Part shown: positions 22,944 to 32,088 of the stretch, one piece after another
Position numbering within the stretch: the first letter of the stretch is position 1
Layout of the letters: each line of letters begins with the position of its first letter
From: an uncultured Mycoplasmatota bacterium
GTDB lineage: Bacteria > Bacillota_I > Bacilli_A > RF39 > UBA660
Reading direction: 5' to 3'
Assembly (NCBI GenBank): GCA_947576095.1
Contig: CANPPW010000016.1
Coordinates: forward strand, 1-35,664
Length of the DNA stretch: 35,664 nucleotides
Program-made: the position numbers and the translations under genes
Notes under the pieces: generated by a model
Seen by the model: the letters and a program-made list of their open reading frames with translations, nothing else
Database searches by the model: none
Told to the model about the DNA's origin: nothing

Positions 22944-23200
22944 ATTTCATTTACTTTTTTTGTTAAACGAGATTTATTACGAGCAACAAAGTTACTATGT
23001 ACAATGCCTTTAGATCCAGCTTTGTCAATTCTTTTAATTGCAATACCAAGTGCTTCTTTAGCTTTTTCTGTATCTTTTGCTGCAACAGCTTTTTCAACAT
23101 TTTTCATAGCTGTACGCATACTTGATTTATATACATTGTTTAATTCTTTTTCTTTTGCAATTGTTTTTATTTTTTTCTTTGCATTTTTCATATTTGCCAT
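22937..23200 (-). CDS. rpsT: 30S ribosomal protein S20
   Basis: An 87-residue lysine-rich S20, which binds 16S rRNA early in small-subunit assembly. The sequence MANMKNAKKKIKTIAKEK, then KSSMRTAMKNVEKAV, then RIDKAGSKGIVHSNFVARNKSRL is typical. The start is the ATG at 23200 with GGAGGTGA four bases upstream; a longer open frame to 23311 has a hydrophobic extension that does not belong. It lies divergently next to gpr, the same neighbour as in Bacillus. Confidence 0.97.
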   Translation of the reverse strand: MANMKNAKKKIKTIAKEKELNNVYKSSMRTAMKNVEKAVAAKDTEKAKEALGIAIKRIDKAGSKGIVHSNFVARNKSRLTKKVNEME

Positions 23201-23302
23201 AATATCACCTCCAAGCCGTTTCAACATAACCATTTTAACAAATAAAAATAAAAAAAGCAATAAAAACATGTATTTTTGGACAAAATAAACATAGGTGATA
23301 AA

Positions 23303-24334
23303 ATGGGACATGAAATTCGGTTAGAAAAATATCAGATTCGAACAGATCTTGCATTAGAATCTTTAGAAAATGCTAAGGAAAAAAGCATTGATTATACAGT
23401 CAAGGAAGAAAAAACATTGAAAGTTACAGATGTGTTTGTTGATGAAGAGGTAAGTAAAAAGATAGGAAAAAAGGTAGGAAATTATACAACTATTGAATTT
23501 GAAGATATTACAGATTATGAGAATCGTAATAAAGTAAAAAAGGTTTTTAGTCAGAAACTAAAAGAATTTATGAAAAGAGAAAAAATTTTAAAAGATGATG
23601 AGGGACTTGTGATTGGGCTTGGAAATGAGAAATCAACTCCAGATGCTTTGGGACCTCTTACAGTTGCATCCATTCTTGTAACAAAACATTTATTTGCTTT
23701 AGGTTCAGTAGAAGAAGGGTTTAGGCCTGTAACTGCTATAGCACCAGGTGTTATGGGGACAACAGGAATAGAAACAAGTGATTTTATTCAAAGTATTGTA
23801 ACAACAACTTCTCCTAAATTTGTTTTGGTAATAGATGCTTTAGCAAGTCAATCTATTACTAGAGTTAATAAAACCATTCAAATGACTGATACTGGTATTC
23901 ATCCAGGAAGTGGTATAGGAAATCAAAGAAAAGAAATTAGTAAGGAAATATTAGGTATTCCTGTAATTGCAATTGGGGTACCAACGGTTGTGGATGCAGT
24001 TACAATTGTATCGGATACAATTGGGTATATGTATGATCATTATGCTTTTATGAAGCAGGCTATTAAGAATCCTATGTATAAACTAGCAGTTGGGAATATG
24101 AATTATTTGAAGAAAAATGTGCAGATCGATAAAGAGGATAAACAAAATTTATTTGGTGTTGTTGGAACGTTAAATGATACAGAAACAAAAGCACTTATTT
24201 ATGAGGTTCTATCACCCATTGGCTATAATCTGATGGTGACACCAAAGGAAGTGGATTTTTCGGTACAGAAACTTTCAGAAGTAATAGCAGATGGAATTAA
24301 TATGGCCTTACATAAAAATATTAATAAAATTTAA
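23303..24334 (+). CDS. gpr: Germination protease GPR
   Basis: A 343-residue spore protease that starts degradation of small acid-soluble spore proteins at germination. Visible family features are IRTDLALE near residues 10-17 (the autoprocessing region, where a propeptide of about 15 residues is removed in Bacillus), GLVIGLGNEKSTPDALGP near 103, the TAIAPGVMGTTGIET segment, and VIAIGVPTVVDAVTI. The start is ATG 23303 with GGTGA four bases upstream; a TTG at 23276 would add nine residues. It precedes spoIIP as in Bacillus. A clear sporulation-sigma promoter was not found in front of it. It proves the lineage encodes spore-specific functions. Confidence 0.95.
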   Translation: MGHEIRLEKYQIRTDLALESLENAKEKSIDYTVKEEKTLKVTDVFVDEEVSKKIGKKVGNYTTIEFEDITDYENRNKVKKVFSQKLKEFMKREKILKDDEGLVIGLGNEKSTPDALGPLTVASILVTKHLFALGSVEEGFRPVTAIAPGVMGTTGIETSDFIQSIVTTTSPKFVLVIDALASQSITRVNKTIQMTDTGIHPGSGIGNQRKEISKEILGIPVIAIGVPTVVDAVTIVSDTIGYMYDHYAFMKQAIKNPMYKLAVGNMNYLKKNVQIDKEDKQNLFGVVGTLNDTETKALIYEVLSPIGYNLMVTPKEVDFSVQKLSEVIADGINMALHKNINKI

Positions 24335-24417
24335 GAAAATCTTTGATTTATAAAACAATTTGTTATTTATATAAAAAATAGAAAATTATAGCTTTTTTAT
24401 CGACAGTTTTTTTTAGC

Positions 24418-24444
24418 ATAGAATAGTACACTGAATCATAAGGT
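24418..24444 (+). promoter_or_regulatory. Candidate sigma-E promoter of spoIIP
   Basis: ATA (24418-24420), a 16-nt spacer and CATAAGGT (24437-24444) fit the Bacillus sigma-E pattern (ATA, 16-18 nt, CATACANT) at the key positions. It ends 15 bases before the spoIIP ATG, the same distance as other -10 boxes here. spoIIP is a sigma-E gene in Bacillus. The match is partial. Confidence 0.4.
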
Positions 24445-24459
24445 AGAGTGGGTGATACT

Positions 24460-25464
24460 ATGGCAAAAAAATTTAAAGCAAAGAAAAAATTTTCATTAAA
24501 AAAATGTAAAGTATTTATATACATGTTTTTAATACTTGGTATGTCTTTTTGCACATTTTATTATGTATATCATCTTAAGTTTGCAACCAATAATGAGCAG
24601 TTTATAAAGTATTTATTAGAAGATGCAAATCATTTTAAAGAATATGATCATTTTTTTAAAAAAACAGTCTATAAAGTGAGTCATTATTTGACTGGATTTG
24701 ATACGAGTAAACCTGTTAGTTTGTTAGAAAATAAATTTTTATATAAATCTCAAAAAACAGTTTCTACAAAAGAACTTACTTATAAAGAAAAGCAGAAGCA
24801 AGCAAATGAAGGTGCAAAGTCTTTGGATACAAATACAGGCAAAGAGAATGTGGCTTTAAAGAAAAGAATTTATATTTATAGTACACATCAAACAGAAGGA
24901 TATGCTCCTGGAAATTTAAAAGATTTTAATATTACACCTGATGTTATGATGGCTTCCTATTTGTTAAAAGATCGATTAGAAAAACTTGGTGCAGAAGTAT
25001 TAGTAGAGGAAAGAAAAATGAAAGATTATCTTACTCAGCATCAGTTAAATTATGATTATAGTTATAAAGCAAGTCGTTATTATTTAGAAGATACTTTAAA
25101 GAAAAATCAAAAGTTTGATCTTGTCATTGATTTACATAGAGATGCTTTGGCAAAAAATTTATCCACAACGACAATTGGTGATAAAAATTATGCAAAAATT
25201 CTTTTTGTTCTAGGTGGAAAGGCAGCTACTTATCAATCTAATTTAGCAAAAGTTACCCAATTAAATAGTATGATTAAAGAAAAATATCCAACTCTAACAA
25301 GAGGATTATTAGCACGTGATTATAGTATTTATAATCAGGATCTTGGAGATAATATGATTCTATTAGAGTTAGGTGGAAATGAAAATACAGTAGATGAGGT
25401 TATGAATACAGTAGAAGCCCTAGCTCCTATTATTTATACTTATCTAGGAGGAAATCATGGATAA
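24460..25464 (+). CDS. spoIIP: Stage II sporulation protein P
   Basis: A 334-residue engulfment enzyme. A membrane anchor spans about 15-37, followed by a linker, and the catalytic domain opens with IYIYSTHQTEGYAP near 145 (zinc histidine and glutamate). It continues with LVIDLHRDA near 223 and ends with the conserved LGDNMILLELGGNENTVDEV. SpoIIP is an amidase and endopeptidase that thins peptidoglycan with SpoIID and SpoIIM while the mother cell engulfs the forespore. The first histidine motif reads THQTE rather than the commoner THNTE. The start is ATG 24460 with GGGTGA four bases upstream. It overlaps the next gene by eight bases. Confidence 0.94.
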   Translation: MAKKFKAKKKFSLKKCKVFIYMFLILGMSFCTFYYVYHLKFATNNEQFIKYLLEDANHFKEYDHFFKKTVYKVSHYLTGFDTSKPVSLLENKFLYKSQKTVSTKELTYKEKQKQANEGAKSLDTNTGKENVALKKRIYIYSTHQTEGYAPGNLKDFNITPDVMMASYLLKDRLEKLGAEVLVEERKMKDYLTQHQLNYDYSYKASRYYLEDTLKKNQKFDLVIDLHRDALAKNLSTTTIGDKNYAKILFVLGGKAATYQSNLAKVTQLNSMIKEKYPTLTRGLLARDYSIYNQDLGDNMILLELGGNENTVDEVMNTVEALAPIIYTYLGGNHG

Positions 25465-25801
25465 TAATTTAAAAAAGAAATGGGTTCATCGTATTTTTAA
25501 ATATGTGTTTGTTTTAGCCTTTATCGCTTTTTTGACGCTTTATTTATCACAAGCTACTGGTTATTATGAATATGAAAATCATCAAAAGGCAACTTTAACA
25601 GAAGAACAAATTAAACAATTTGAACAAGATGTAAGGGATGGAAAAAATATAAAAATAGAAGATTATGTAGAAAAAACACATATAGATTATAGTAACAAGG
25701 CATCCGATATGGGAAGTAAAGTATCTGATACTATTAGTCATTCTGTTAAAATAGGAATAGAAAAAATTTTTGGCGCTTTGAATAAACTTATTGAAGGATA
25801 A
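25457..25801 (+). CDS. Small membrane protein in the YqxA position
   Basis: 114 residues with one membrane segment (about 14-32) and a charged, helical outer part ending in a glycine/serine-containing amphipathic stretch (MGSKVSDTISHSVKIGIEKI). It starts inside the end of spoIIP with an AGGAGG site there, so the two are co-translated. In Bacillus the gene after spoIIP is yqxA, a small membrane protein; position, size and topology fit, but similarity is too weak to claim more. A role in sporulation is inferred from the coupling. Confidence 0.75.
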   Translation: MDNNLKKKWVHRIFKYVFVLAFIAFLTLYLSQATGYYEYENHQKATLTEEQIKQFEQDVRDGKNIKIEDYVEKTHIDYSNKASDMGSKVSDTISHSVKIGIEKIFGALNKLIEG

Positions 25802-25839
25802 CGAACTGTATGATAAAATATGAGTAACGATGTTGGGAA

Positions 25840-27741
25840 ATGTATAATATGAAAAATTTTGAAATACTGTTAAAAGAAAAAGAGGAATATTCGATTAAAG
25901 AAATTAAGAAAGTACTAAGGGTAACAAGCAATCGTGAATGCTTTTTATCTTTATGTACTTTTTTAAATGAAAAACTTGATTGTTTTCAGTATAACGAGCC
26001 TTTGATTTTTCATAAATACTGGCTGAAATTATTTAAATATATGACTTATTTCATTGAACACATGAATCATCATAATGCAAACGTCTTTATTTCAGAGTTA
26101 CAAGTTTTAAATAAAAAAGTCTCTTTACTAATTGAAAAGAAAAATATAACAGGACCTAAGCGGATTGTAAATGAAAATCGTCAGTTTTTAAAGAAAATCA
26201 AAGATAATATAGAAGTTTCCAAAGAACAGGTTTTCTATTATGAAAAGGAAGACCATCCCGATCTTTATGATTATATGAAATATTTGATTTTGAAAGTGAA
26301 ACACTACGAATATATATATGAAACTATTAAGAATGTTCCAGAAGTTGTTAATTTAAAGAGAACTTCAGATTTTAGTTTGTTTGAAACCGTTTTTATCAAA
26401 TGTATTCATTCTATAATTCAAAAACAGTGGGATACAGTTATTTATTATGAAAAGATTCTTCATTTATTTGTCAGTACGGAAGAATTTGATATTCCTTATG
26501 AACATCATATTTCATATCCTGATATTTACAATGAAAAACAATCTTATCATATGCATGTATTAGAAGAAATTGAACAGATTTGGAGGAATAAAAAGCAAGA
26601 AGATACCCTTTGTTTTTTAGCGAGAATTTATGATGTTTCAATGAATTCTACCTATAAAGGTTCCTTTGTTACAAAAAATCATTTTAAAGATTCACATTAT
26701 GAGGATCATACTCAAAAAAGAGTAATTACAATTGATGAAGATAATACAAGGATTTTTGATGATGCTCTTTGTTTAGAGGAAACAAAGGATGGATATGTAT
26801 TATATATTTATACATCAGATGTAGGTAGATTTCTTTCTTTTGATCATCCATTATTTGATTATGGTTTTCATAGAGGAAAAAATATTTATCTGCCTAATCG
26901 AATCATTTCTGCCTTTCCAAGACGTTTTGCAAAAAATACATTGTCCTTAAATGGAGATAAACCTAATTTTACTTTTGCACAAGTATTTTATTTTGATCAT
27001 CATATGCAACTTAAGCATTTTGATTTGAAAAAAGCAATCATTAAAGTAAAGTCTCACTATTATTTTAACGCACTTGAAAAAGATTTATTTCAGGTAAAAA
27101 ATGAGGATATGTGTATGATAGAGAAAATGTATATTTTAGCTAGGAAGCTAAGTGAGAGGGATGCAGGTAAAAAATCATATCATACATTAAAAGAAAAGTT
27201 GCGTCGTCTAGATGGTAAAATATCATCTGATAATCAAGGAGAATGGTATCGATTTAAAAAAGATAAAAGATATGAAACTATGGGAAGTCAATTGATTACA
27301 GAATTTAAAATTCTTGCCAATACAAAAATTGCGACATTATGTAAAGATTCACACTTTTCTTTTATGTATAGAGCTGTTCATTTGGGTGAAGATAAAGACA
27401 AAATTATAAGTATGCTTGCTGCAATGAATAAAGAGGACCTTATTAAAACAAAACAGAAGCTATTACTTGGACAATTGTATCCTTATTATACCACAGAAGA
27501 GGTAGGACATGATGGCTTAGAAAGAGATGCTTATTGTCATGCTCTTACACCAATTACCAATCTGGTTTCTACTTGTAATCAGTTTTTACTTGAAAAACAA
27601 ATTTTTGAAGGAAGAAATCTTACAGAGTCAGAAAAGAGAAGGGTAAAAAATGCTTGTAATTATCTAGATCAGAGAATTCGGTCTAATAAAATATTTGCTA
27701 AAGAATATACCAAAGCTTTTTATGAAACAGAAAAGTATTAA
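25840..27741 (+). CDS. Atypical RNB-domain (RNase II/R-like) protein
   Basis: 633 residues. About 280 N-terminal residues look helical and unlike the cold-shock OB domains of RNase II/R. An RNB domain then begins: the TID motif with D299, then FDDAL with D307 and D308, a strand segment VLYIYTSDVG, NIYLPNRIISAFP near 352 and a late FMYRAVH near 513. Of the four conserved active-site aspartates, the second position holds Ile305. No S1 domain follows; the protein ends shortly after the RNB fold. It is probably a 3' exoribonuclease relative with reduced or changed activity. The ribosome site is weak; the start could be ATG 25840 or 25849. Gene identity is sure, function uncertain. Confidence 0.8.
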   Translation: MYNMKNFEILLKEKEEYSIKEIKKVLRVTSNRECFLSLCTFLNEKLDCFQYNEPLIFHKYWLKLFKYMTYFIEHMNHHNANVFISELQVLNKKVSLLIEKKNITGPKRIVNENRQFLKKIKDNIEVSKEQVFYYEKEDHPDLYDYMKYLILKVKHYEYIYETIKNVPEVVNLKRTSDFSLFETVFIKCIHSIIQKQWDTVIYYEKILHLFVSTEEFDIPYEHHISYPDIYNEKQSYHMHVLEEIEQIWRNKKQEDTLCFLARIYDVSMNSTYKGSFVTKNHFKDSHYEDHTQKRVITIDEDNTRIFDDALCLEETKDGYVLYIYTSDVGRFLSFDHPLFDYGFHRGKNIYLPNRIISAFPRRFAKNTLSLNGDKPNFTFAQVFYFDHHMQLKHFDLKKAIIKVKSHYYFNALEKDLFQVKNEDMCMIEKMYILARKLSERDAGKKSYHTLKEKLRRLDGKISSDNQGEWYRFKKDKRYETMGSQLITEFKILANTKIATLCKDSHFSFMYRAVHLGEDKDKIISMLAAMNKEDLIKTKQKLLLGQLYPYYTTEEVGHDGLERDAYCHALTPITNLVSTCNQFLLEKQIFEGRNLTESEKRRVKNACNYLDQRIRSNKIFAKEYTKAFYETEKY

Positions 27742-27798
27742 ATGTATCTTTCTCCATCTAGAAAAACATGTTATAATGAGAAAGAGATGAGGTAAAAA

Positions 27799-28707
27799 AT
27801 GGAAAAAATTATATTAGGTTCACATGTATCTTTCAATAAAAATGACCAGCTCATAGGTTCTATTAAGGAAGCACTTAGTTATGGTGCTAATACCTTTATG
27901 TTTTATACGGGAGCTCCCCAAAATACGAACCGTAGTCCTATTGATGTAGAACTTACACATCTTGCTCATAAAATTTTAAAAGAGGAAGGGATAGACCCTG
28001 CACATATTATTGTTCATGCTCCTTATATTATTAATTTGGCCAATCGTAATCATTTTGATTTTTCTATTCGATTTTTAAGAGAAGAAATAAGAAGAGTGGA
28101 AAGTTTGGGGTTTAAAAATTTAGTCCTTCATCCAGGAAGTCATGTGGGGGTGGGGATAGAAGAAGGAATTTCTACTATTGTTTCTGCTTTGAATGCCACT
28201 GTAGATTCTAAGACGAAAGTAAAGATTTGTATAGAAACAATGGCTGGAAAAGGTACAGAATGTGGAAAATCATTTGAGGAAATTCGAAAAATAATAGATG
28301 GAGTTAAAGAAAAGGATAAAATAGGTGTATGTTTAGATACATGCCATATTTTTGATGCGGGGTACGAGTTATCTGATGTTGATCGTATATTAGATGAATT
28401 TGATAGAATAATAGGACTTTCTTATTTATCTTGTATTCATATCAATGACAGTAAAAATAGTAAAGGAAGTCATAAAGATAGACATGAAAATATTGGATTT
28501 GGTCATATTGGATTTTCTACTTTATTACAATTTCTCTATCATCCCAAATTAAAAGATGTTCCCAAAATATTAGAAACACCTTATGTAACAAAACAAAATA
28601 GTGATAAAAAGCGTTTATATCCACCTTATAAATTTGAAATTGCTATGATTCAAAATAAAGAGTGGAATTCACATTTAATAGAAGATATTCGTACTTATTA
28701 TAAATAA
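27799..28707 (+). CDS. nfo: Endonuclease IV (AP endonuclease)
   Basis: A 302-residue TIM-barrel enzyme that cuts DNA 5' to abasic sites. Metal-binding motifs are visible: GSHVSF near residue 7, IVHAPYIINLAN near 73, NLVLHPGSH near 109, ICIETMAGKG near 145, VCLDTCHIFDAGYE near 178 and HINDSKNSKGSHKDRHENIG near 213. The length is slightly above average. TATAAT lies at 27772-27777. In sporulating Bacilli Nfo helps repair spore DNA. Its 3' end overlaps the convergent DUF2624-like gene by ten bases. Confidence 0.96.
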   Translation: MEKIILGSHVSFNKNDQLIGSIKEALSYGANTFMFYTGAPQNTNRSPIDVELTHLAHKILKEEGIDPAHIIVHAPYIINLANRNHFDFSIRFLREEIRRVESLGFKNLVLHPGSHVGVGIEEGISTIVSALNATVDSKTKVKICIETMAGKGTECGKSFEEIRKIIDGVKEKDKIGVCLDTCHIFDAGYELSDVDRILDEFDRIIGLSYLSCIHINDSKNSKGSHKDRHENIGFGHIGFSTLLQFLYHPKLKDVPKILETPYVTKQNSDKKRLYPPYKFEIAMIQNKEWNSHLIEDIRTYYK

Positions 28708-28958
28708 GATTTGTATTTTTCCATATATTCATAATAAAGAGTGTATAACTTATTGTAATTTTCTATGGATAATTTAGATTTTATATTTTCAAAAACGGGT
28801 TTTGGATCTCCATATAATAAAATTTGATATTTTTCTTTAATTGCTTCATAAACAACTGATCTTTCTTTATCCGTTAGAGTTATACCAACCTTTATCGCAA
28901 ACATATCAATATCATTTTCTGATAATTTATTCATATAATTTTCAATTAACCTTTTAAT
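28698..28958 (-). CDS. DUF2624-like (YqfT) small protein, probable ATT start
   Basis: An 86-residue protein if started at ATT 28958, 78 from ATG 28934. The ATT lies exactly four bases after GAGGTGA, the spacing used by most genes here, whereas the ATG has no ribosome site. The extra residues (MKRLIENY) extend the first helix so that the pattern matches DUF2624 proteins: a helix, KVGITLT, a helix, then a two-helix tail. In Bacillus, yqfT of this family is also next to nfo, which supports the call. Function is unknown; it is acidic and soluble. An in-frame TAA lies just above the ribosome site, so no longer start is possible. Confidence 0.6.
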   Translation of the reverse strand: MKRLIENYMNKLSENDIDMFAIKVGITLTDKERSVVYEAIKEKYQILLYGDPKPVFENIKSKLSIENYNKLYTLYYEYMEKYKSYL

Positions 28959-29103
28959 AAAATCACCTCTATATTACTATATGATAATGTAAGAGAATAA
29001 TGTAATGAAATATACGTAAACTATAGATGAGAGGGAAAATGTGAAGAAATATATTTGATTGTTTTTCATATTTTATCTTTCTTTTCTATTACAGGAGGTC
29101 TTT

Positions 29104-31224
29104 ATGCAAAAAATTCCATTCAATCAATTAAAAAAAACAAATATAAAGAAAACGAATATAAAGAAAAAACCAATTAACAAAACAACAAAGAAAAATAGGC
29201 AACAAATAGATAAAAAAGTAGAAAAACGGTACCATATTTTAATTGGATTTATTGTTTTTCTTTTTGCTATTTTAGGTGTATATATATTTAAAATCCAAAT
29301 TATTCATAATGAAATGTATAAAAAGAAAGTTGTTGCTTTAACAGAGAAAACTGTTTATGGAGAAAGTAGCCCAAGAGGGCGCATTTATGATCGAAATCAT
29401 AAACTTATCGCAACGAATGTTCCTTTAAAGGTTATATATTATAAAAAACCAAAAGGAATTACATCAAAACAGGAAATTGAACTTGCATATACATTAGCTT
29501 CTATGATCCAACTGAATTTTTCTTCCTTAAATGAAGTGAATTTGAAAGAATTTTGGATAAAGAATCATCCTAAAGAAGCAAAGAAGAAAATAACAGAAGA
29601 AGAGTGGAAAAAGTTAGAAGAACGAAAAATAGATTTAGATACAATTGAAAAATACAAATTAGAAAGAATTACTGAGGAAGATTTAAGCATATATGGGGAT
29701 GAAGATAAGAAAGTAGCGTATATTTTTTACTTGATGAATAAAGGTTATTCTTATCAGGAAAAAATTATAAAAAAAGATGGTGTAACAGATGAAGAATATG
29801 CATTTATATCAGAAAACGCTGAATCCTTAACAGGAATTGGCACAAGACTTGATTGGGAGAGACAGTATTTATATGATGATACTTTTCGAACAATGTTAGG
29901 AAATATTTCATCTACTGAATCAGGGATACCTAAAGAACTAAAAACAACATATTTAAAGAAAGGGTATTCTTTAAATGATCGTGTGGGAATAAGTTATCTA
30001 GAATACCAATATGAGAGTTTATTAAAAGGAACAAAAAATAAGTATAGAGTTCTTTCAGATGGTAGTTATAAGTTAATTGAGGAAGGTAGTAGGGGGAATG
30101 ATATTGTCCTTACCATTGATATCGAATTACAAAAACAAATAGAAGAGACACTTGCAAGTCATATACTCGAGGCAAAAAAAGAGCCTAATACAGAGTATTA
30201 TAATCGTTCTTTTGTAATTGTAACAGAAGCTAAAACAGGAGAAATTTTAGCAATGGCTGGAAAACAAGCTATTCGAGATGGGGATGGGTACCGAATTGTT
30301 GATTATACACCTGGTATTACAACATCACCTGTGGTAATTGGATCGGCTGTAAAAGGAGCTTCTCAGATTGTTGGATATAATACAGGAGCTCTTAAAATAG
30401 GAGAATATCGTGATGATGGATGTGTGAAAATTGCTGCGACTCCTCAAAAATGTTCATGGAGATATTTAGGGAGAGTAAATGATATTTCGGCTTTAGCTCT
30501 TTCTTCTAATACTTATCAATTTCATACAGCTATGAAAGTTGGAAAAGGAAACTATGTTTATAATGGTGGCCTTAAAATTGATGAAACGGCTTTTGATACA
30601 TACCGAAATACATTTGCTGAGTTTGGACTTGGTGTAAAAACGGGTATTGATTTACCAACAGAGAGCCTTGGATTTAAGGGAACTGAAAGAAAGGCGGGAT
30701 TATTGCTAGACTTTTCTATTGGACAGTATGATACATATACGCCTATACAATTATCTCAGTATATTACAACTATAGCAAATAACGGAGAGAGATTAAGACC
30801 ACATCTTCTTAAAGAGGTATATCATCCAACAAAAAATGGCCTTGTAAATTTAAAAAACAAAAAAGAGCCTGAAGTTATGAATAAAGTAAATACAGAAGAA
30901 AGGTATATGCAAAGGGTAAAAGAAGGACTTCGATCTGTTATGACATATGGGACTGGTATTGGCTATATTGACGAAATATATAAACCTGCTGGTAAGACAG
31001 GTACAAGTGAAAGCTTTATAGATACAGATGGTGATGGAAAAATCGATACAGAAACCATTAGTAATACTTTTGTTGCTTATGCACCTTATGATAATCCCCA
31101 AGTCACATTTACTGTAATATCTCCTGATATTAGTCATAGATTAACAAGTAGTACATATAGCTCTTCTGTAAATAAAAGAATTACATATGAAATAAGTAAA
31201 AAGTACTTTGACATTTATAAATAA
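29104..31224 (+). CDS. Class B penicillin-binding protein, PBP2/PbpA-like transpeptidase
   Basis: A 706-residue class B PBP. A lysine-rich cytosolic tail of about 55 residues leads to one membrane segment (about 43-65). A long non-catalytic domain follows with [18 protein letters not shown] near 85. The transpeptidase domain has S414-x-x-K417 (GSAVKGAS, the wording of elongation PBPs such as PbpA/PbpH), S467-x-N469 and K631-T-G633. It should cross-link peptidoglycan, probably with RodA. The start is ATG 29104 with AGGAGG upstream; an in-frame extension to 29059 lacks a site. Roughly residues 145-260 form a charged insertion rich in Glu and Lys. No nearby strong promoter was seen in 28959-29103. 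Confidence 0.92.
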   Translation: MQKIPFNQLKKTNIKKTNIKKKPINKTTKKNRQQIDKKVEKRYHILIGFIVFLFAILGVYIFKIQIIHNEMYKKKVVALTEKTVYGESSPRGRIYDRNHKLIATNVPLKVIYYKKPKGITSKQEIELAYTLASMIQLNFSSLNEVNLKEFWIKNHPKEAKKKITEEEWKKLEERKIDLDTIEKYKLERITEEDLSIYGDEDKKVAYIFYLMNKGYSYQEKIIKKDGVTDEEYAFISENAESLTGIGTRLDWERQYLYDDTFRTMLGNISSTESGIPKELKTTYLKKGYSLNDRVGISYLEYQYESLLKGTKNKYRVLSDGSYKLIEEGSRGNDIVLTIDIELQKQIEETLASHILEAKKEPNTEYYNRSFVIVTEAKTGEILAMAGKQAIRDGDGYRIVDYTPGITTSPVVIGSAVKGASQIVGYNTGALKIGEYRDDGCVKIAATPQKCSWRYLGRVNDISALALSSNTYQFHTAMKVGKGNYVYNGGLKIDETAFDTYRNTFAEFGLGVKTGIDLPTESLGFKGTERKAGLLLDFSIGQYDTYTPIQLSQYITTIANNGERLRPHLLKEVYHPTKNGLVNLKNKKEPEVMNKVNTEERYMQRVKEGLRSVMTYGTGIGYIDEIYKPAGKTGTSESFIDTDGDGKIDTETISNTFVAYAPYDNPQVTFTVISPDISHRLTSSTYSSSVNKRITYEISKKYFDIYK
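29134..29163 (+). repeat. 15-bp tandem repeat in the PBP tail
   Basis: Two adjacent 15-base units, AAAACAAATATAAAG and AAAACGAATATAAAG, differ at one base and encode Lys-Thr-Asn-Ile-Lys twice in the cytosolic tail of the PBP. It could vary in copy number. Confidence 0.75.
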
Positions 31225-31235
31225 TTTGCTATAAT
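31208..31235 (+). promoter_or_regulatory. Promoter of rpmG-efp
   Basis: TTGACA (31208-31213), a 16-bp spacer and TATAAT (31230-31235) are consensus; the -35 lies inside the end of the PBP gene. Confidence 0.8.
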
Positions 31236-31265
31236 ATATGGGAATGCACAAAAAGGAGGGAAAGT

Positions 31266-31436
31266 ATGGCAAAAAAAGGAGAAGCTAGAGAGAATATTAC
31301 TTTAGTATGCAGTGAATGTAAAAATAAAAATTATAGAACACCTAAAAATAAAAGAAACACTCCTGATCGTTTAGAATTAAATAAATATTGTAAATTCTGT
31401 AAAAAGACAACTTTACATAAAGAAGAAAAGAAATAG
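31266..31436 (+). CDS. rpmG: 50S ribosomal protein L33, zinc-binding form
   Basis: 56 residues, too short to show up in a length-filtered ORF list. It reads [20 protein letters not shown], then [21 protein letters not shown] and [14 protein letters not shown]. The two Cys-x-x-Cys pairs (C15/C18 and near the C-terminus) mark the zinc-containing version. It is part of the large ribosomal subunit near the exit site. AGGAGGG lies five bases before the ATG. It is followed by efp after 15 bases, and both share a consensus promoter. Confidence 0.95.
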   Translation: MAKKGEARENITLVCSECKNKNYRTPKNKRNTPDRLELNKYCKFCKKTTLHKEEKK

Positions 31437-31451
31437 TAAAGGAGGGATTTT

Positions 31452-32009
31452 ATGTTTAATATAAATGATATTAAAAATGGTGTAACATTTGTATTAGATG
31501 GCCAAATTTATCAAGTTGTAGATTTCTTACATGTAAAACCAGGTAAAGGTTCTGCTTTTATGAAAGCAAAATTGAAAAATCTTAGAACTGGTGGTACATT
31601 AGAGAAAACATTTAATACAAATATTAAATTAGAAAAGGCAAATATTCAAAGATCTACTGTACAATATTTATATAATACAGGCGATACTTTTAATTTTATG
31701 GATTTACAAACATTTGAACAACTTGAACTTACCAAAGATCAAGTAGGGGATGATCGAAATTATTTAATTGAAAATATGAATGTTGATGTCATTCAATATG
31801 AAGGTGAACTGTTAGGTCTTGTATTGCCAGATAAGATTGAGCTTACTGTTACAGAAACAGAGCCAGCAGTTAAAGGGAATACAACCAATAATGCTACTAA
31901 AGACGCAACTTTAGAGACAGGTCTTTTAGTAAGAGTTCCCTTATTTATAGAACAGGGCGAGAAAATCCTCATATCTACCAAAGATGGAAAGTATGTATCA
32001 AGAGCATAG
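31452..32009 (+). CDS. efp: Elongation factor P
   Basis: A 185-residue three-domain EF-P that relieves ribosome stalling at consecutive prolines. The first domain has the KPGKGSAFMKAKLKN loop, with the tip lysine near 32 that is modified in many bacteria. The second and third OB domains include RNYLIENMNVDVIQYEGE and the C-terminal TGLLVRVPLFIEQGEKI and DGKYVSRA. AAAGGAGG precedes the ATG. It is co-transcribed with rpmG and ends in a terminator. Confidence 0.97.
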   Translation: MFNINDIKNGVTFVLDGQIYQVVDFLHVKPGKGSAFMKAKLKNLRTGGTLEKTFNTNIKLEKANIQRSTVQYLYNTGDTFNFMDLQTFEQLELTKDQVGDDRNYLIENMNVDVIQYEGELLGLVLPDKIELTVTETEPAVKGNTTNNATKDATLETGLLVRVPLFIEQGEKILISTKDGKYVSRA

Positions 32010-32022
32010 TGGCTCTTTTTTT
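32000..32022 (+). terminator. Terminator after efp
   Basis: AAGAGC (32000-32005) pairs with GCTCTT (32012-32017) around a 6-nt loop that contains the stop codon, then a T run. Confidence 0.8.
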
Positions 32023-32033
32023 GTGAGATAGAT

Positions 32034-32061
32034 TTGACATTTTATAATATTATATTATAGT
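32034..32061 (+). promoter_or_regulatory. Promoter of the gene at 32089
   Basis: TTGACA (32034-32039), a 16-bp spacer and TATAGT (32056-32061) lie 27 bases before the chosen ATG. Confidence 0.6.
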
Positions 32062-32088
32062 AATGTACATTTGAGAGGAATGAAAATA

